The notes: generated by a model from the sequence alone, not told the origin. Counted from the stretch's first letter, positions 1 to 12,200 are shown. The stretch: 64,000 nucleotides of DNA from Uloborus plumipes (GCA_038373865.1 JAXGGA010000084.1:248001-312000); one strand, 5' to 3'. Made by a program: numbers and translations.

Positions 1-1910
1 AGAAAAAAAAATGATTTTTCCAACATCAATGTATGTCTTATGTTGTTTTTATACGTTTTACCTAAGATAGCCAAGTTGGACTGATTTACTCATTTCTGAG
101 ACCTAAGGTTTGTATTCAATAGACTGAGCCTGATACGTAAGGCTTAATTATTTATTTCAAGATAACTCCTCCTATTTTTTGGCTTGTAATTCTCATAAAA
201 TCTTGATCGTTTTTTCATCAAGAATGTGTTGGCACTATTATTTTCAGTCATAATGTCTCTCATCCGCTCTTTGAACGAATTCATACACAAGAAGATGATA
301 TCCCATATCCTCTCCCCTCCGTCCATGCAATAGGAGGAATATATATAAATGGATGGTATTCTTTTCGTAGGATCTATACATAGTTTTGCCAAAAAAGCTT
401 TCTAATTTATTCAAAGTTTTAAATAACTGATATGACTCACCCGGGGGGAAAATGTTTTTCTGCACAAATCTGTGTTATTTTGTTTTTGCGAATTTTACCA
501 AATACACCTGTCCACCAAAGGAGGGATGGCCATTGAAATTTTCAGGAGGTGAGGTGTTGTTCGCAGGGGTATTTCTCCGTTTTTTTTTTGAGGGAGTGGG
601 GGGAGGGGGGGTCTCTTGCTCTTAAGGGCTCTGTAGTATTTAGAGGGGGAGAGGTACGTCATTGCTGTTAGGGGCATAAGTAGCCCTGCTTTGCGCTACT
701 AAATTCAACCAATTAACTAATTTCTGAAATTTGTGGTTTGTGTTTAACAGACTGAGTTTACAACACCTATTAAAAAGCATTGATGGGTAAGGATTAATTC
801 TTTCTTCTAAGCTATCTCTTCATAATTTTCTAAAGTGCAATTTTTTCAAAGTCTAACTGTTCCCAATTCTTGAAATGTGGAATTATTTTAAAGTCTTAAT
901 AGCTTTTTCATAAAGAATGTCTTGGATAGGCTCTCTATCACTTTCAGTAATAGAGTCATACATTCTTTGAATGTACGTCAATACATTCTTTGAATGTACG
1001 TCACAATTGGAATTAGACGGTATCGCTTCTAAAACTTCAAGGCATTTAAGGAAAATAAGGTGGTTAGGAATCATTTTTCTCATTATTTAGTTGTCATGCG
1101 CTGTATATTTTTTTATTTCTATCGTGTACTCAAGAAACTAAAATTAAAGGGAAAATATCATTTCAGTTCTCTTTAAATTACCGTTAAAAATTTTTCATAA
1201 TCGTTGCACCATTTTTTTCTCCTCAAAAATGAAATCATTTCCAATTTTTTGCTACAAAGTAACTCTTTTGAGAAGTGATTTCTTTTGGGTATCACTCATT
1301 TCAAAACAAAACTATTTATTCTTCTTATTCTCTGAATTACTTTCCTTTCATGAACCGACCATCACTTGACGGCAATTAAAATTATCTTTCACTGGGAGAG
1401 GGGGAAATCATACCGAGAAGCAAAACGGAATGAGATAAAGTGATTGCCCAGCGATAAAAAAAAAATCTCTTCGTTTTCTGAAAGAGAGCAAAGGCGTGCG
1501 AAGGAAAACATCTCCAGAGAAGTAAACATTTATTTGGCTGGTGGTGCCAAGTCGTCAACTCCCTTTGTCACCTGTTCTGTGACCTAAGGCGAGGGAGAGA
1601 CTCCAGATCCAGCTCGGGTGAGCGGGTCACAGCCATAAAAAGACGCAATACGATGTAAGAAAAAAAAAAAAAAAGAGGAAAAAGGATTCTTCGTGGTGAC
1701 TAGGAAGGAAAAAATGCGATTGTAGAAACTATGTTGTCATGTCAAGTGGCGGGGGGGGGCTCTTTTTTTTTCTTTTTTTGTTTTGTGTTGTTTTTGTTTG
1801 GAAGGTTTCTTTTTTCTGGATTCGGGTTTCACTTTGTCCGACTGGACTTAAAGGTTTGTGGATTGATTTGTTTTTGAAGTTTAAGTTTTGAACTTTGCAT
1901 ACCGCAGCCG
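1..1910. other. AT-rich intergenic DNA, no gene recognised
   Basis: No open frame here resembles a protein family. The stretch is AT-rich with many A and T homopolymers and a G-rich tract near 590-615. About 1370-1640 is less AT-rich and relatively free of homopolymers, and could be unique or constrained sequence; composition is the only argument for that. Confidence 0.5.
958..1003. repeat. 23-bp perfect tandem duplication
   Basis: The 23-bp word starting ATACATTCTTTGAATGTACG occurs at 958-980 and again immediately after at 981-1003. Each unit also holds the short palindrome CATTC..GAATG. It looks like a simple replication-slippage duplication. Confidence 0.85.
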
Positions 1911-2311
1911 CACTGCAAAAAATAAGCTGTTGTTTTTATAGTATAATACTGGCAGCAGAAGCTCAAATTTAAAACTCTAAAAGCACAATAATAAACTGTA
2001 AAACTAGCTATTTTACAGTTCATAACTGTAAAACTAACAATTTATTAATTTTATTACTGTAAAATTAGCTGTATTATACTGTAAAAACAACAGTATAATA
2101 CTGACAGCAGGGGTTCCAGTTTAAAACTGTAAAATGCACAGTAATAAACTGTGAAACTAGTAATTTTAGTTCATTACTATAAACTAGCAACTTTACAGTC
2201 TACTACTGTAAAATGAGCAATTTTACAGTTTATTATTTTTACAGTTTATACTGTAATATTACTGTAAAATTAGCAGTATTTTACTGCAAAAACATCTATT
2301 TTTTACAGTCC
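1911..2311. repeat. Foldback/MITE-like array of ACTGTAAA units
   Basis: The block is built from alternating direct and inverted copies of TTTACAGTTTATTACTGTAA-type words, so most of it can fold into hairpins. It opens with CACTGCAAAAAATAAGCTG and closes near TTTTTTACAGTC. The order of internal words (a run with GTATAATACTGRCAGCAG, then GTTCCAGTTTAAAACTGTAA, then hairpin units) recurs at 4509-4919, so the two blocks belong to one repeat family. No coding capacity. Confidence 0.7.
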
Positions 2312-2627
2312 ATTAAGAATTAATAAAGGTGGAGGGAGTGTAGTCTTCAATTCTTAAAGCACAGATCTGAAGTCACGTGACATTTTAAAGTAAAGTATTG
2401 GAAGAAATGAGGTTTCGTTCACTTGTTACACGCTAAACGTGTCTTTTATTCGCCGATGTTGAGCCACGTGACTTGGGATCTTTGAGACAGCTTTTTTTAA
2501 GCCAATGATTGGACTTGTTCCCTCAATCTTCAAATATCTGCCCTAAGGCCGCAGCAAGGTTTTGAAACCAAGGATAAGAGAAACGCTGAATGTCTATAAG
2601 ATGAAACCCTTTCTTGCTGTTTCTTGC

Positions 2628-2630
<3 letters not shown>

Positions 2631-2675
<45 letters not shown>
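2631..2675. repeat. Poly(T) tract, 45 bp
   Basis: Uninterrupted run of 45 T. No retroposed sequence with a matching tail could be identified beside it. The length may be unreliable because homopolymers are prone to sequencing error. Confidence 0.9.
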
Positions 2676-2676
<1 letters not shown>

Positions 2677-2920
2677 AGGATAGTGAGAGGTGTTGATGTT
2701 TTTTCTTTTTTTTCCAGTTTTGGGCACCGTACATACTTAATATAGCTGGAGTTAAAAGAAGTTGGGTTTGCTGTAGAAGATTAAGTTCAATGTTGCGCAC
2801 AACAGCAACGTGGGGGAAATCATTTCAAAAACAAATAGTAATGAAAGTGGTAAATAAAATCAAGTTACAATATTTTTTTTGTCATCTTTATATTTAGCAG
2901 ATCTCGTGTTCAAGATTCAG

Positions 2921-2951
2921 CCCCCCCCCCCCCCCCCCCACACACACACAC
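2921..2951. repeat. Poly(C) followed by (CA)n
   Basis: Nineteen C are followed directly by a short CA dinucleotide run. Simple sequence. Confidence 0.9.
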
Positions 2952-4508
2952 TGCATGTAAGGCTTTTAGATTGTTTTGAATGTTGCTCTCTCGCCACAGA
3001 GTAAGAGAAACCGTTTTGGAAGTAAAAATAATTTTAACGTGGAAAAGGATATGAAATGAAATCCCTTCTTTTTGTTGTCTGATTTTTTTTTTGGGGGGGG
3101 GGGGGAGGATCAATATCGCCAGAGTTTAAAAGAAAGAAAATAAGAATATGTTTAGGGTTTAAATATGAGTTCAGAATGTTGTACACCCTTATAAGGTCAC
3201 ATATTTTTTTATTTGAAAAAATTTGTTTTTTTGTACTTCAGTTTTGTCCCTTCAAATCTACAATTTTTTGCACTTTAAGATTTAAAGGAATATAAATTCA
3301 TTTGTAAGCATTCCCGTAACAACATAAGGGGAATCATTTTGAAAATGAAGGTAGCCGCGATAGTAATTGCTCATGACATGTAATCTTTTCTGTTCATTTC
3401 GTGTTGTTTTATTTGGAGGGATGCTTTTTATATGATCTCGGGAAGAATACTTTTTTTTTCTTTTTTTTTTACACGGATTTCACTTTGTCATGTTGGACTA
3501 AAAGGATTAGTGGAAGGAATCCATGCTGCAATATAAGATTTCATTTTTGTATACTGTATAGGTTAGAAAAATCATTATTAGAATAACTAATAATAATATC
3601 AATCATAAAGTATGTGGCAAAGTGATGAGTGTAACTTTTTTTTTCTTTATGTGTGTGTGAGAGTGTTTTTTCTTTTTTTTAAAGTATTTTCTTGGGGAGA
3701 ATTGTTTTTCCATACTCGGATTTTATTCGTTTGGTTGGACTAAAACCAGTCTGTTTGCTGCTGTATACCGAAATTAGATTTTTATAAATGTTATTAAAAA
3801 AAAAAAAAACTGAATCCACCATTGAATAAGGATAAAGTTACGGTACTCTTTTCTAGTTTCCCCTGATGCTATTTTGCTCCGACTGTTGTACTTATGTAGT
3901 CTCCATCGCCTGAACTATAGCACTTAAACAATTATGTAATTTTCTTTTAATAATATAGAAGTATAATATTTTGCATAATGTAAAAACTTAAAGAAAAACG
4001 CTTTGAAAGTAAATATAATAAGAATAGATCATATCATCAAGTAACGAAGCTGTATTTTACTTTATGTTATTTTTCTTTAGAACGAAAAAGGCGGATTAAA
4101 TATTTTTACTTCTTAGAAACCACTGACTGCGTCTTAAGCCGCACAGTGTGGCGTTTTAAGCAAAAAACCGCCAAACTCGCACGCTTTGAGATAGTATCTT
4201 CTACTTTTCCTCAAAATGTGGCAAAATTCCTTCGCTCTTAGTTACTCGTGCTACAACTTTAAATTTCTGAACTCCCTAAATCTGGTAGAAGTCAGAATGG
4301 ACATAAGACCGAAGAAGAAAAGGCGTAACCATTTTCTGCCTGACTCATGATTAAAAATTTAATTTTAGACTTTTTTTTATTTAAATCTCAAAAATTCAGT
4401 CATTGTTATCAATAGACGTAAATATTCCATTTTAATTGTAAACTCCCCTCAGAGTTTCGCCTACGGAGGGGGCGATAAAACCTCTATATGAATTCCGTAG
4501 CATCATAC

Positions 4509-4919
4509 ACTGCAGAAAACAAACTTGTTTTTACAGTATAATATTGTGAACAGAGGTTCCGGTTTAAAGCTCTAAAATGCATAGTAATAAACTGTAAAAT
4601 TACTGTTTTCCAGTTTATTATTGTAAAATTAGCAATTTTACAGTTTATTATTGTATAATTAGCAATTTTGCAGTTTATTACCGTAAAATTAGCTGTATTA
4701 TACTGTAAAAACAACAGTATGATACTGGCAGAAAAAGTTCCTGTAGCAACCTGTAAAATGGTTACAGTAAAAAAGTGTGAAATTAGTAATTTTGCAGTTT
4801 ATTACTGTAAAATAAGCAATTTTACACTTTATTACTGTAAAATTAGCAATTTTACTGTTTATTGCGATAAAATTAGCCGTATTATACTTTAAAAACAAAA
4901 CATTTTATTTTTTGCAGTG
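4509..4919. mobile_element. Foldback MITE with TACACTGCA ends, ACTGTAAA family
   Basis: The left end CACTGCAGAAAACAAAC and the right end, read in reverse as CACTGCAAAAAATAAAATG, form imperfect TIRs flanked by TA on both sides (4507-4508 and 4920-4921), as expected for a TA-targeting element. The interior is a chain of inverted ACTGTAAAATTAGCAATTTT-type hairpin units. It has the same internal word order as 1911-2311. Non-coding; short ORFs inside are by-products of the repeat. Confidence 0.65.
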
Positions 4920-5130
4920 TAGGACCTATGTGTCCCGCCCCTCTAATGTGAATTCCGAACCATCAAAGGTTATCCTCCCAAAATTTGGAAGACATATGAT
5001 TAGATGAGGTTTTTATATGAAACAACCACACACACAAGCATGCGTTCATTTTTGCTCACATAGATTGTTTACTGTTTACAAAATAAAACACCACCATTTA
5101 TTGTCTTGATGTAAGCCCAGAAACGACTAA

Positions 5131-5318
5131 GGCCGGGATTCAAGTGAAACACGGACGATCGCAACTCACCAATGCAATCGCAAATTCCCAAATTTGGATT
5201 CAAGTGAAACGTTAAAATCGTTACGAGATGCTATTCTATCGTAATTCGACTTCCAGTAGCGATTACAATTGCGATCACCTCGAAGCAATTGCAATGGTGT
5301 TTCACTTGAATTCGGCCC
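5131..5318. mobile_element. PIF/Harbinger-like MITE
   Basis: A 188-bp element with inverted ends: the left reads GGCCGGGATTCAAGTGAAAC, and the right, reversed, GGGCCGAATTCAAGTGAAAC. It is flanked by TAA on both sides (5128-5130 and 5319-5321). A 3-bp TAA/TTA duplication with G/C-rich ends is the PIF/Harbinger signature. The interior holds further short inverted words (GCGATTACAATTGCGATC). Non-autonomous, no ORF. Confidence 0.7.
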
Positions 5319-5640
5319 TAAGGCACCACTAATATGACTCGATTCACTTTCATAACAAACAAAGGAAATTGCTATTAATCGTCCAATCTGTCTCAAATCA
5401 GAATAAAACGACACGTGATATCTGGACGAACTACAGACGCCAGAATGATTGACGTCAGAGATGACGACACAATGATTTCATTTATTTGTAATTTTAACCT
5501 CGAGGAAAATTATGACGAATTGGGTACAATCCTGTCTTCTAATTTACGTTTTAAAATGTGTTTGTTATAAAACTAATGTCTTTCAAAATGAGGAAATTAG
5601 CAAGAGGTATAAATTAGTTGAATACTTTTGAAGAAAAGTA

Positions 5641-6819
5641 GGGGAATGTGGGGCAAATGAAATAGCATGGCAAAGTGAAATAGCAAAATATTTTCACAGT
5701 TTGCAGTATCACCTATCTAATAATACTTTAAGTAGTTCCTAGACATATAGTTTATTTCTGTCAAAAAATAAAATAGCTCCGAAGATCAACGAAAAAAAAA
5801 AAATGCAAGCAATTTTCAAAAAATCGATACCCTTATCATAATATTTGCGGTTCTAAAAAAATATTTCTTGTTGATATAAAATTATAATTTTTTTTGTAAT
5901 GATCATTTTAACTATTAATTGAGATCTACTGATGTCTATTGCAATCCTCATTTAGTTTATATTAGGCATATTTTGATTTTAAATATTCAATGTAATTTGT
6001 CAGATGCACGCGGGGCAAAGTGGATGGGGCAGAGAGAAATATCTCATTTAGTTTGTTTATGCATTCATTTTCTCAATCGCGCTCATATTCCTCCATATAT
6101 TAATTTATCCACATTATTTTACTTATTAATTCAATTATTTATGCATTCATTCACTTATTTTGTTATCCATTCTATATTTTATTCACTCATTTATTTTTCT
6201 CATATTGTAATTTATTTATTTGTTTATTTATTTATATGTATATTTTTCATTAATAATTCAAGGGGCAGGTGGATAAAGGTGATATGTGGCATTTGAATTT
6301 CGTCGATTTACAATTAGTGTGTGTTTAATTGTGTTAACTCAGAAACACAATTAAAGGGGCGAATGAATAAAGAAGATATGTGACAATTTTTTAAATTTCT
6401 AGAAAAAGCTTTAAAAAAATAAATATACTTTATCACCTTCATCCATGATAAAAAGTATGTTTTTCAAAAGTTGTCACATATCACCTTTATCCACTTGCCC
6501 CTTCCATTAATGTAGTCGTTTATTTACGCATTCATTTGATAAAAATTACTGTAACTCATCAAATAGAAAACGTTTCATTACAAATGTATTGTATTTTTCA
6601 TTGTATTTTTTCCTTGTGGTTTTTTGAGGTGAAAAATTCCCACCTTTTTTGAAGGTGCAAATTAACTTCCAAAAATGAAAAACAATGTTTTAACCATGGT
6701 TGTATTGCGAAACACATCAATCCTTCTTTATGCACACGGGTTTTTAGAACAAGTTTCCAATTTGTTCCTTTTGAAACAGGTGTGTGATCTTAACTATTTC
6801 ACTTTGCCTCACATTCCCC
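5641..6819. mobile_element. TA-flanked TIR element, GGGGAATGTGGGGCAAA family (copy 1)
   Basis: The left end GGGGAATGTGGGGCAAATGA and the right end, reversed GGGGAATGTGAGGCAAAGTG, are inverted repeats bounded by TA. A second copy lies at 36,214-37,123 and shares colinear interior words, and an isolated right end lies near 28,376. The interior is AT-rich with TTATTTATTCATT-like runs and no transposase. A separate element (6255-6504) is inserted in it. Superfamily uncertain; the TA duplication fits Tc1/mariner-type targeting. Confidence 0.65.
6255..6504. mobile_element. Nested AAGGGGCAAGTGGATAAAGG MITE (copy 1)
   Basis: The ends AAGGGGCAGGTGGATAAAGG and, reversed, AAGGGGCAAGTGGATAAAGG are inverted repeats. 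CATTAAT occurs on both sides (6248-6254 and 6505-6511), and the related element at 36,214 has a single uninterrupted CATTAAT at the corresponding place, which supports insertion with a 7-8-bp target duplication. The interior carries inverted words around AATTGTGTTAACTC. A second copy lies at 56,020-56,293. Confidence 0.65.
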
Positions 6820-6972
6820 TACTTGGTTTCAAAACTTTTTAATACGATATTTTCTAATGACGTGGTACAAAGAGTCTGGCAAAACGTGTGTAACGTCATG
6901 TGACTTCTCGTACGATGAAAAAACTTCATACATATATTCTATCAGCTAGCACCCAAAATAAAAGAAAAATAA

Positions 6973-7401
6973 TACTACTCGAAAATCCAAGGTGGATTGG
7001 GGCTCAAGCGACCTCGGATTACTGAAAACTCGAATTATCCGGAAATTCTTTTAGCAATGAAAGCAGACGGACGTAAAATAATGTTTATTTTAAGTTGTCT
7101 TTCATGTCAAGTTATCTCCTAAGTATATCTTAATGTCTCTCTCAGTAAGGATATTTTGTTTCTCTTCGAGTGTTATTGACACTTACCGGTCAATATTTTT
7201 TTTTTTTTTTTGTTTTGTTTTTACTTAGTAACTTATGTACTAAAAGAAATTTTACAATAGTGAAAGATTCTGATTTTTGGATTTTAATGCAAAACATGTT
7301 TTTAGCTACTGCAGTAGATATACTTTAAAACGTCAATAAAGTGCCTCGAATTTACCGGAACCACGGAATTTCAAGATTCGGATTCTCGATACTCTACTGT
7401 A
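6973..7401. mobile_element. Degenerate pogo/Tigger-like MITE
   Basis: The left end TACTCGAAAATCC and the right end, reversed TACAGTAGAGTATCGAGAAT, resemble CAGTA..CTCGATTATCC-type pogo/Tigger termini. Subterminal CGAATTATCCGG and TTTACCGG words point the same way. No ORF. The left end is diverged, so the exact boundary is uncertain. Confidence 0.4.
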
Positions 7402-8284
7402 TTTTTATCGTAGAGATCTGAGGCAGCGTCCCGTTGACATCAAGAAATGTTGTACAGTTTGCGATTCAACTCTAAGCGAATAAGAGTGGTTAGTTGTTTA
7501 ATCGGAGTTGTCACTTTTCAAAATTAAATGTTACAAAAGTGCTTTGTAACAGTTAGGCCGAGGGACCTCATTTTATGAAATAAGCCTTCTTTTTTTAAAA
7601 GCATTTCACAAATTTTTATTGAACCAGTTTTAATATTTTCAGTACTTTTTAAAATACATTTAAAAGTAGAAACTGTAACATTCTAGCAGTTTTTAGTCAT
7701 TTTCGAACCATTTAAAAATTCTAAGGGACAGCTCAAACTTTTCGAAGCCTTTTGGAGTAATCACGATCTGAATAGGTACCGATTTTGTTTTTCTTTTATT
7801 TATAGTTGAAGACATGCATTAATTCCAATACTTTTGAAGTCCTGCACACACTGATAATTTTACCAAACCTATTGTTACATTAATGAATAAATTACAAGTA
7901 AAATAATTAATTTTTTAAAAGTTAGTTAAGCAATCAACAATTATAATACACGGTCGTTGAATTAAGTTATTGAATCTGGTAGATTGTTCATTATGTACAG
8001 AAAATAAACAACGTTACAATGCACAAATGACAAAGGTATTTGTAACTTTGTTCATTATGGTTATTCAGAGAAATAAGTTGTATATTAACAAAATTTTCAG
8101 TGGGCATGTGTGTTTTACCTTCAGCTAAAATTAATTAATGAAAAGGTCTTATCATGCACGGATTACCTTAAAGGAACAAAAAGATCCAAAGTTTTTTTTT
8201 CTTCGATTAGTTGCTTTCGGCAGTCCTTTCTCTAGGGCAAACTAGACGTTCCTTTGATACCACGGCAGTATCTTATTGTCAGGT

Positions 8285-8500
8285 GTACCTGTGGTCCTAA
8301 AGCTCAATCACATGTTAAGGGGAAGATGGAATGAATCCGTAATCCTTTAAGGGGGTTGGGGTGGAAAAGCTTAGGAATCCATGGAACAAGCGCATCCACT
8401 TTCTCTAATGGCAAAAATCGATCCGCACTGACTGGCCTTATCGTTGGCTCCTTGGACCTTAAGGCTTTAATCAAGCTTCTTGAAAGCCAAGCTATGTCCC
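8285..8500. other. Higher-GC, repeat-free block; possible regulatory DNA
   Basis: This block is richer in GC than its surroundings, lacks homopolymers and has no counterpart elsewhere in the window. It contains homeodomain-like and GATA-like words (TTTAATCAAG, CTTATCG, AATCGATCC). No ORF with recognisable homology. Calling it regulatory is inference from composition. Confidence 0.25.
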
Positions 8501-9419
8501 AATTTTTTCCCCCAAGCCTCTTTTCTCTCATTTTTTCCCCTTCTGTGTGTGCTCTATTTATTTATTTTTCCCTATCTCTTACTCTTTTTGGTGGAGGACT
8601 TTTCTTCCGTCCTGGTCAAAACTTTTCCATATTCTCATTCTCACCACCTTGATTCTTTCTTTTAAGCTTAAAACTTATCTTTTTTTTGTACCGTCTTTGA
8701 AAGTAAAAGAAGAAACGTGGCTTGAGTTTTGCAAAAAAAAAAAAAAACTGATTCCTTTTTCATAAGATCACTCTGCCCATAAATCTGCGCATTCTCATTT
8801 TTTGTTAAGTTTCCAAGAAACTCATAGAGGTAGATATATAGATATAGGTATAGAAAAGTAGATCTTTTACCCCTGCAAGAATCATTAGACTGTAGAGTGG
8901 GTTTAGAAGTTCGGAAGGATTTTTTGGAGGCTTCCCTTCTATCATTCCCTCCTTCTAGATTCCGCTTCGTAGTATACTTAGACGGAGACTTAGAGCACGC
9001 CTTGCGTTTTAGAAGATGATGTGCGCACTGTATAAGAAAACCTTTAGTGTAATGTGCGGCTTACCTTCTTTTTCGCGTACGTCATCCAAATCAGAACCAT
9101 CAAGTGATATTGCAAAGTTTGAGAGTACCATTCTTCATATTTTAGCATCTAGCCAGCCATCTCGCCGAGGGCACCAGTAGAAATATCATTCACTTTTTCT
9201 TATAGATGAGCGGTAATATATTAGTTTTCGATTATTATCGCACGATGCATTTTCATTAAAAAAAAAAAACTCTACTGATTTTAATTCTCACAATTCGTTC
9301 CGCTTTTCCTAGCAGTAAAGCAAATTATAAGGACCACAGAATGGCTTAGTAAAAGGGTGTATAAAGTGCAAAGATATTATTGGTTTAATCATATGTTAGC
9401 TTTCGATTCTTGCAGTAAA

Positions 9420-9735
9420 GGGTGTCTCAAAATTATACAAGATTTACAATAAATAGAATAGTTTATTATTATTATTATTGTCTCCTTTTCTTGAAACACA
9501 AAGTGCAGTCTTTGGCTGTACTAGTACATCTCGGAAATGATCTAAACGACCTTGCTGGCACATATGACTCTTTTATCCAAACCTTCCATGATTATTTTGC
9601 CTAAATGTATCTCATTTTCGCTGATGCAACGAAATCAGTCTAACAATGCACGAGTGGATGTGAGCTTCTTGACAGACCTTTGACTTAAAAGACATTGCCA
9701 TCGAAATAAATCCAGTGGTGTTAAATCACATACAA
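9420..9735 (-). pseudogene. Decayed mariner-like transposase C-terminus
   Basis: On the minus strand, 9727 down to 9661 reads DLTPLDLFRWQCLL. This resembles the DLTPxDFFLWG segment near the last catalytic residue of mariner-like transposases common in arthropods. Downstream, the reading breaks with stops and ends near an AATTTTGAGACACCCTTTA motif (about 9418-9436) that looks like a transposon terminus. The 5' half of the gene and the other end are not recognised. The call rests on one short motif, so chance similarity is possible. Confidence 0.35.
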
Positions 9736-10062
9736 ATACAAAAGTAAAGATCAGCGGCAGGCTCTGGATCCAGCTAGTCAGGTTCTAGTTGATTTTTCTA
9801 TCCACAATGAAGTGCCAAGAGCACACTTAAAACAATTCACCCCATTTCAAGTCACAATTGCTTTCAGGTAAACTATTTCAAATGCTTACAGCTCTATTGA
9901 AGTAGTACTTTTTAATGATTTCGAGATTAATTTGGAATTTTAAAACCTTAAAACAATGACCCCTGGTTTTGCCATCTGCAGAAATTTGGACTGAACACAA
10001 CTTATGTTTTTATAAACTGGAACTTAATTCCTCATACTGTCCTTTGCTCTGAGATATACGTA

Positions 10063-10235
10063 CAGTCGAATCTCGATAACACGATGTCCCAAGGGACCGT
10101 CTAAAAGCTTTGAGTTATTGGTAGTTCAAGTTATACGAAGTTCCCACAGCCTTCTGGAGAGTTAGGGACCCAGTGAAAACTTCGAGATACAGGAATATTC
10201 GAGTTATACGGCTTCGGGTTATCGAGACTCGACTG
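10063..10235. mobile_element. Pogo/Tigger-like MITE, 173 bp
   Basis: The left CAGTCGAATCTCGATAACAC and the right, reversed CAGTCGAGTCTCGATAACCC, form inverted repeats flanked by TA (10,061-10,062 and 10,236-10,237). The interior repeats CGAGTTATACG and CAAGTTATACGAAG words. CAGT ends with a CTCGATAA core and a TA duplication are typical of pogo/Tigger MITEs. No coding capacity. Confidence 0.7.
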
Positions 10236-10237
10236 TA

Positions 10238-11780
10238 TTAAGAGTTCTAATATTAAATTATAATCTACATTAGAAAGCTCATTTACTAACCTCGTAACTC
10301 TCCCTTGAACCCTTTCCAATCAATTGATATCTTTCTCAAGATAAGCAAACAATAGCTGAACAGTATATCAGTACAGAAATGTTTATTTTAGCATGAATAA
10401 TATTTCTTAAATGTGCTTTTTTTTATTGTTTTCTTGATACTTCGTAAAACTACAAAAGTAATTCATTATTTCCTTTTTTTAATTAGCAAAAAACAACAGT
10501 TCCTTTTGTGTCTGTTTTTCGAAAAATCACCATTAAAAACTAGAGTTTTGAAGTACTGCTATCAAGCGGAGAAAGCTTCGCACGGGTCAGCTAGTGTTTC
10601 TAAAATCTGAACAATTAAAACAGTCGTACGCCGTGTGTAACTTGCACAAAAAGTCTACTCTTACGCATGCTATGACATCATTTTTTTTTTAATTTTATTT
10701 TTGACGAAATCGTAACTTTTTTCCAGTTTTTATGCAATAATGCTCACTTTTAAGGCGCGAGTGGCATCAAGACATTTTTTAATGTTAAAGTCCTTTTACA
10801 TGACAACATATCTCTACAAAAGTCAACTTTTCGTTCTATTACTTAGTGTTTACCCGATTTTAATTTTTTCCATTCCACCGTACTGTACACACAGTATCCT
10901 TCGTTTTCGAAAACTTGTTCTGCTTACAATACAAGCTGAACTCGCATTATTTGGAAGTAAAACCAACTGGAATAATGATTATCTTCAAGTTTAAAACTAA
11001 AGTATACCATTAATTAATATTAAAGTGACATTTAAAGTAAATAATTTTAATGAAAGAATAAACCCCTCTGCATGGATTCTGTAGTGTGAAATGAATTTTC
11101 CATTACGCAAAATTATTGGAGTAGAATAACGAATTTAAACATGCATCTTTTATCACTGCATTACTCTTTTCATGAACACTTGGTCCAATATTCAATTTTC
11201 AGTATTTAATTTTGTTCACAGGATCACATATAATACTCCTTCAAAATTGTCAGTTATTATTAGCTCAGTAATAGAAAAAAAATAAATGTTATCGAATGTT
11301 CCTCCTCGGCGATTTATTAAATTTCAGAGAACTTATTTGTATCGCGAATTATTTTTTCCCGATTCATCGTTTTCCCATAAACTGTAACCGGGGAGAAAAA
11401 TAAACCATTTAGTCCGAACAGCAACCTTTAAAATAAACATCCCAACGCCTATTCTTATAAAAGCATTTAAATATATCGAGATGTTTTTAATATTATGGCT
11501 GTTAGCCGATCGATTTGGTGGTATTGATTCCGGTGAGCTTATACCAGCGGGAAGTATGTGTTTCAACTAAATAAGAATTCTCCCTTCTTTCAATATTTGT
11601 ATAACTTTCTTTGCTCGAGCAAAGTACATACATTATTTAATGCGCATTGCATTTTTGTTATTACTTTAGCTCTCGGTAGAAGCCGATCTGAAAACTAAGA
11701 TATTTTTTCGATTGTGTAAGTGATGTACAAGTATAAGTGGTATATATTTATGTGTGCGTTGCGGGAGAATTCAGAAGTAA
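10238..11780. other. Intergenic DNA, nothing assigned
   Basis: AT-rich sequence without recognisable genes, TIRs or tandem arrays. Small ORFs at about 10,413-10,610 and 10,740-10,994 have no family features. Confidence 0.45.
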
Positions 11781-11792
11781 GGGAGAAAAAAA

Positions 11793-12200
11793 AGGACACT
11801 ACGAGTAAAAATATGAGATGCCAAGCAAGAAGTAGAAATGTCGCTTTTAATATTTATTTTTAAATTCATTTATTCGTTCATTCATTTATTTTGTAGAGAC
11901 GGAGAGCTTCAAAATATGCTGGTGCTACATTAGTGTGGCTTTCATAAACTGAGCCATGATCTAGATTGTAGACAATGTTTACCTCTTTTTTTGGGTCGAG
12001 GAGGACACTTGAAAACGAATAAAACTATAAGATGCCAAGCAAGAAGTGGCAATGCCGTTGTTAATATTTATTTTCAAATTCATTCATTCATTTATTTTGC
12101 GGCAAGAGACAGCATTAAATTCTGCTAGTGTTATATTAGTGTGGCTCTCATAAATTGAGCTATAATCTTGACAATGTTTGCATATTTCTGGGGTAATAGG
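11793..12200. repeat. Diverged tandem duplication, about 210-bp period
   Basis: Two units follow each other. AGGACACT, GATGCCAAGCAAGAAGT, TTTAATATTTATTTT, ATTCATTTATTTTG, CTAGTG/CTGGTG and TTAGTGTGGCT recur in the same order, with GATGCCAAGC at 11,817 and again at 12,031. Substitutions and small indels separate the copies. No TIRs or coding frame. Confidence 0.75.

Larger units (their letters stand above)
2312..4508. other. AT-rich intergenic DNA with homopolymers
   Basis: No gene is recognised. It contains a 45-bp T tract, a poly-C/CA tract, and weakly similar T-rich stretches around 3050-3480 and 3600-3760 that include words such as TTTCACTTTGTC. These could be very old repeat copies, but I could not define ends. 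Confidence 0.45.
7402..10060. other. Intergenic DNA, mostly unassigned
   Basis: Apart from the block at 8285-8500 and the decayed transposase at 9420-9735, I see no gene or definable repeat. Short ORFs near 8356-8765 overlap in different frames and look like chance products of pyrimidine-rich sequence. Confidence 0.4.

Noticed and set aside
5919..6296. 125-codon ORF rich in Phe, Leu, Ile and His
   Set aside because: It translates TTTATTTATTCATT-type repeats inside a TIR element and its end is inside the nested MITE.
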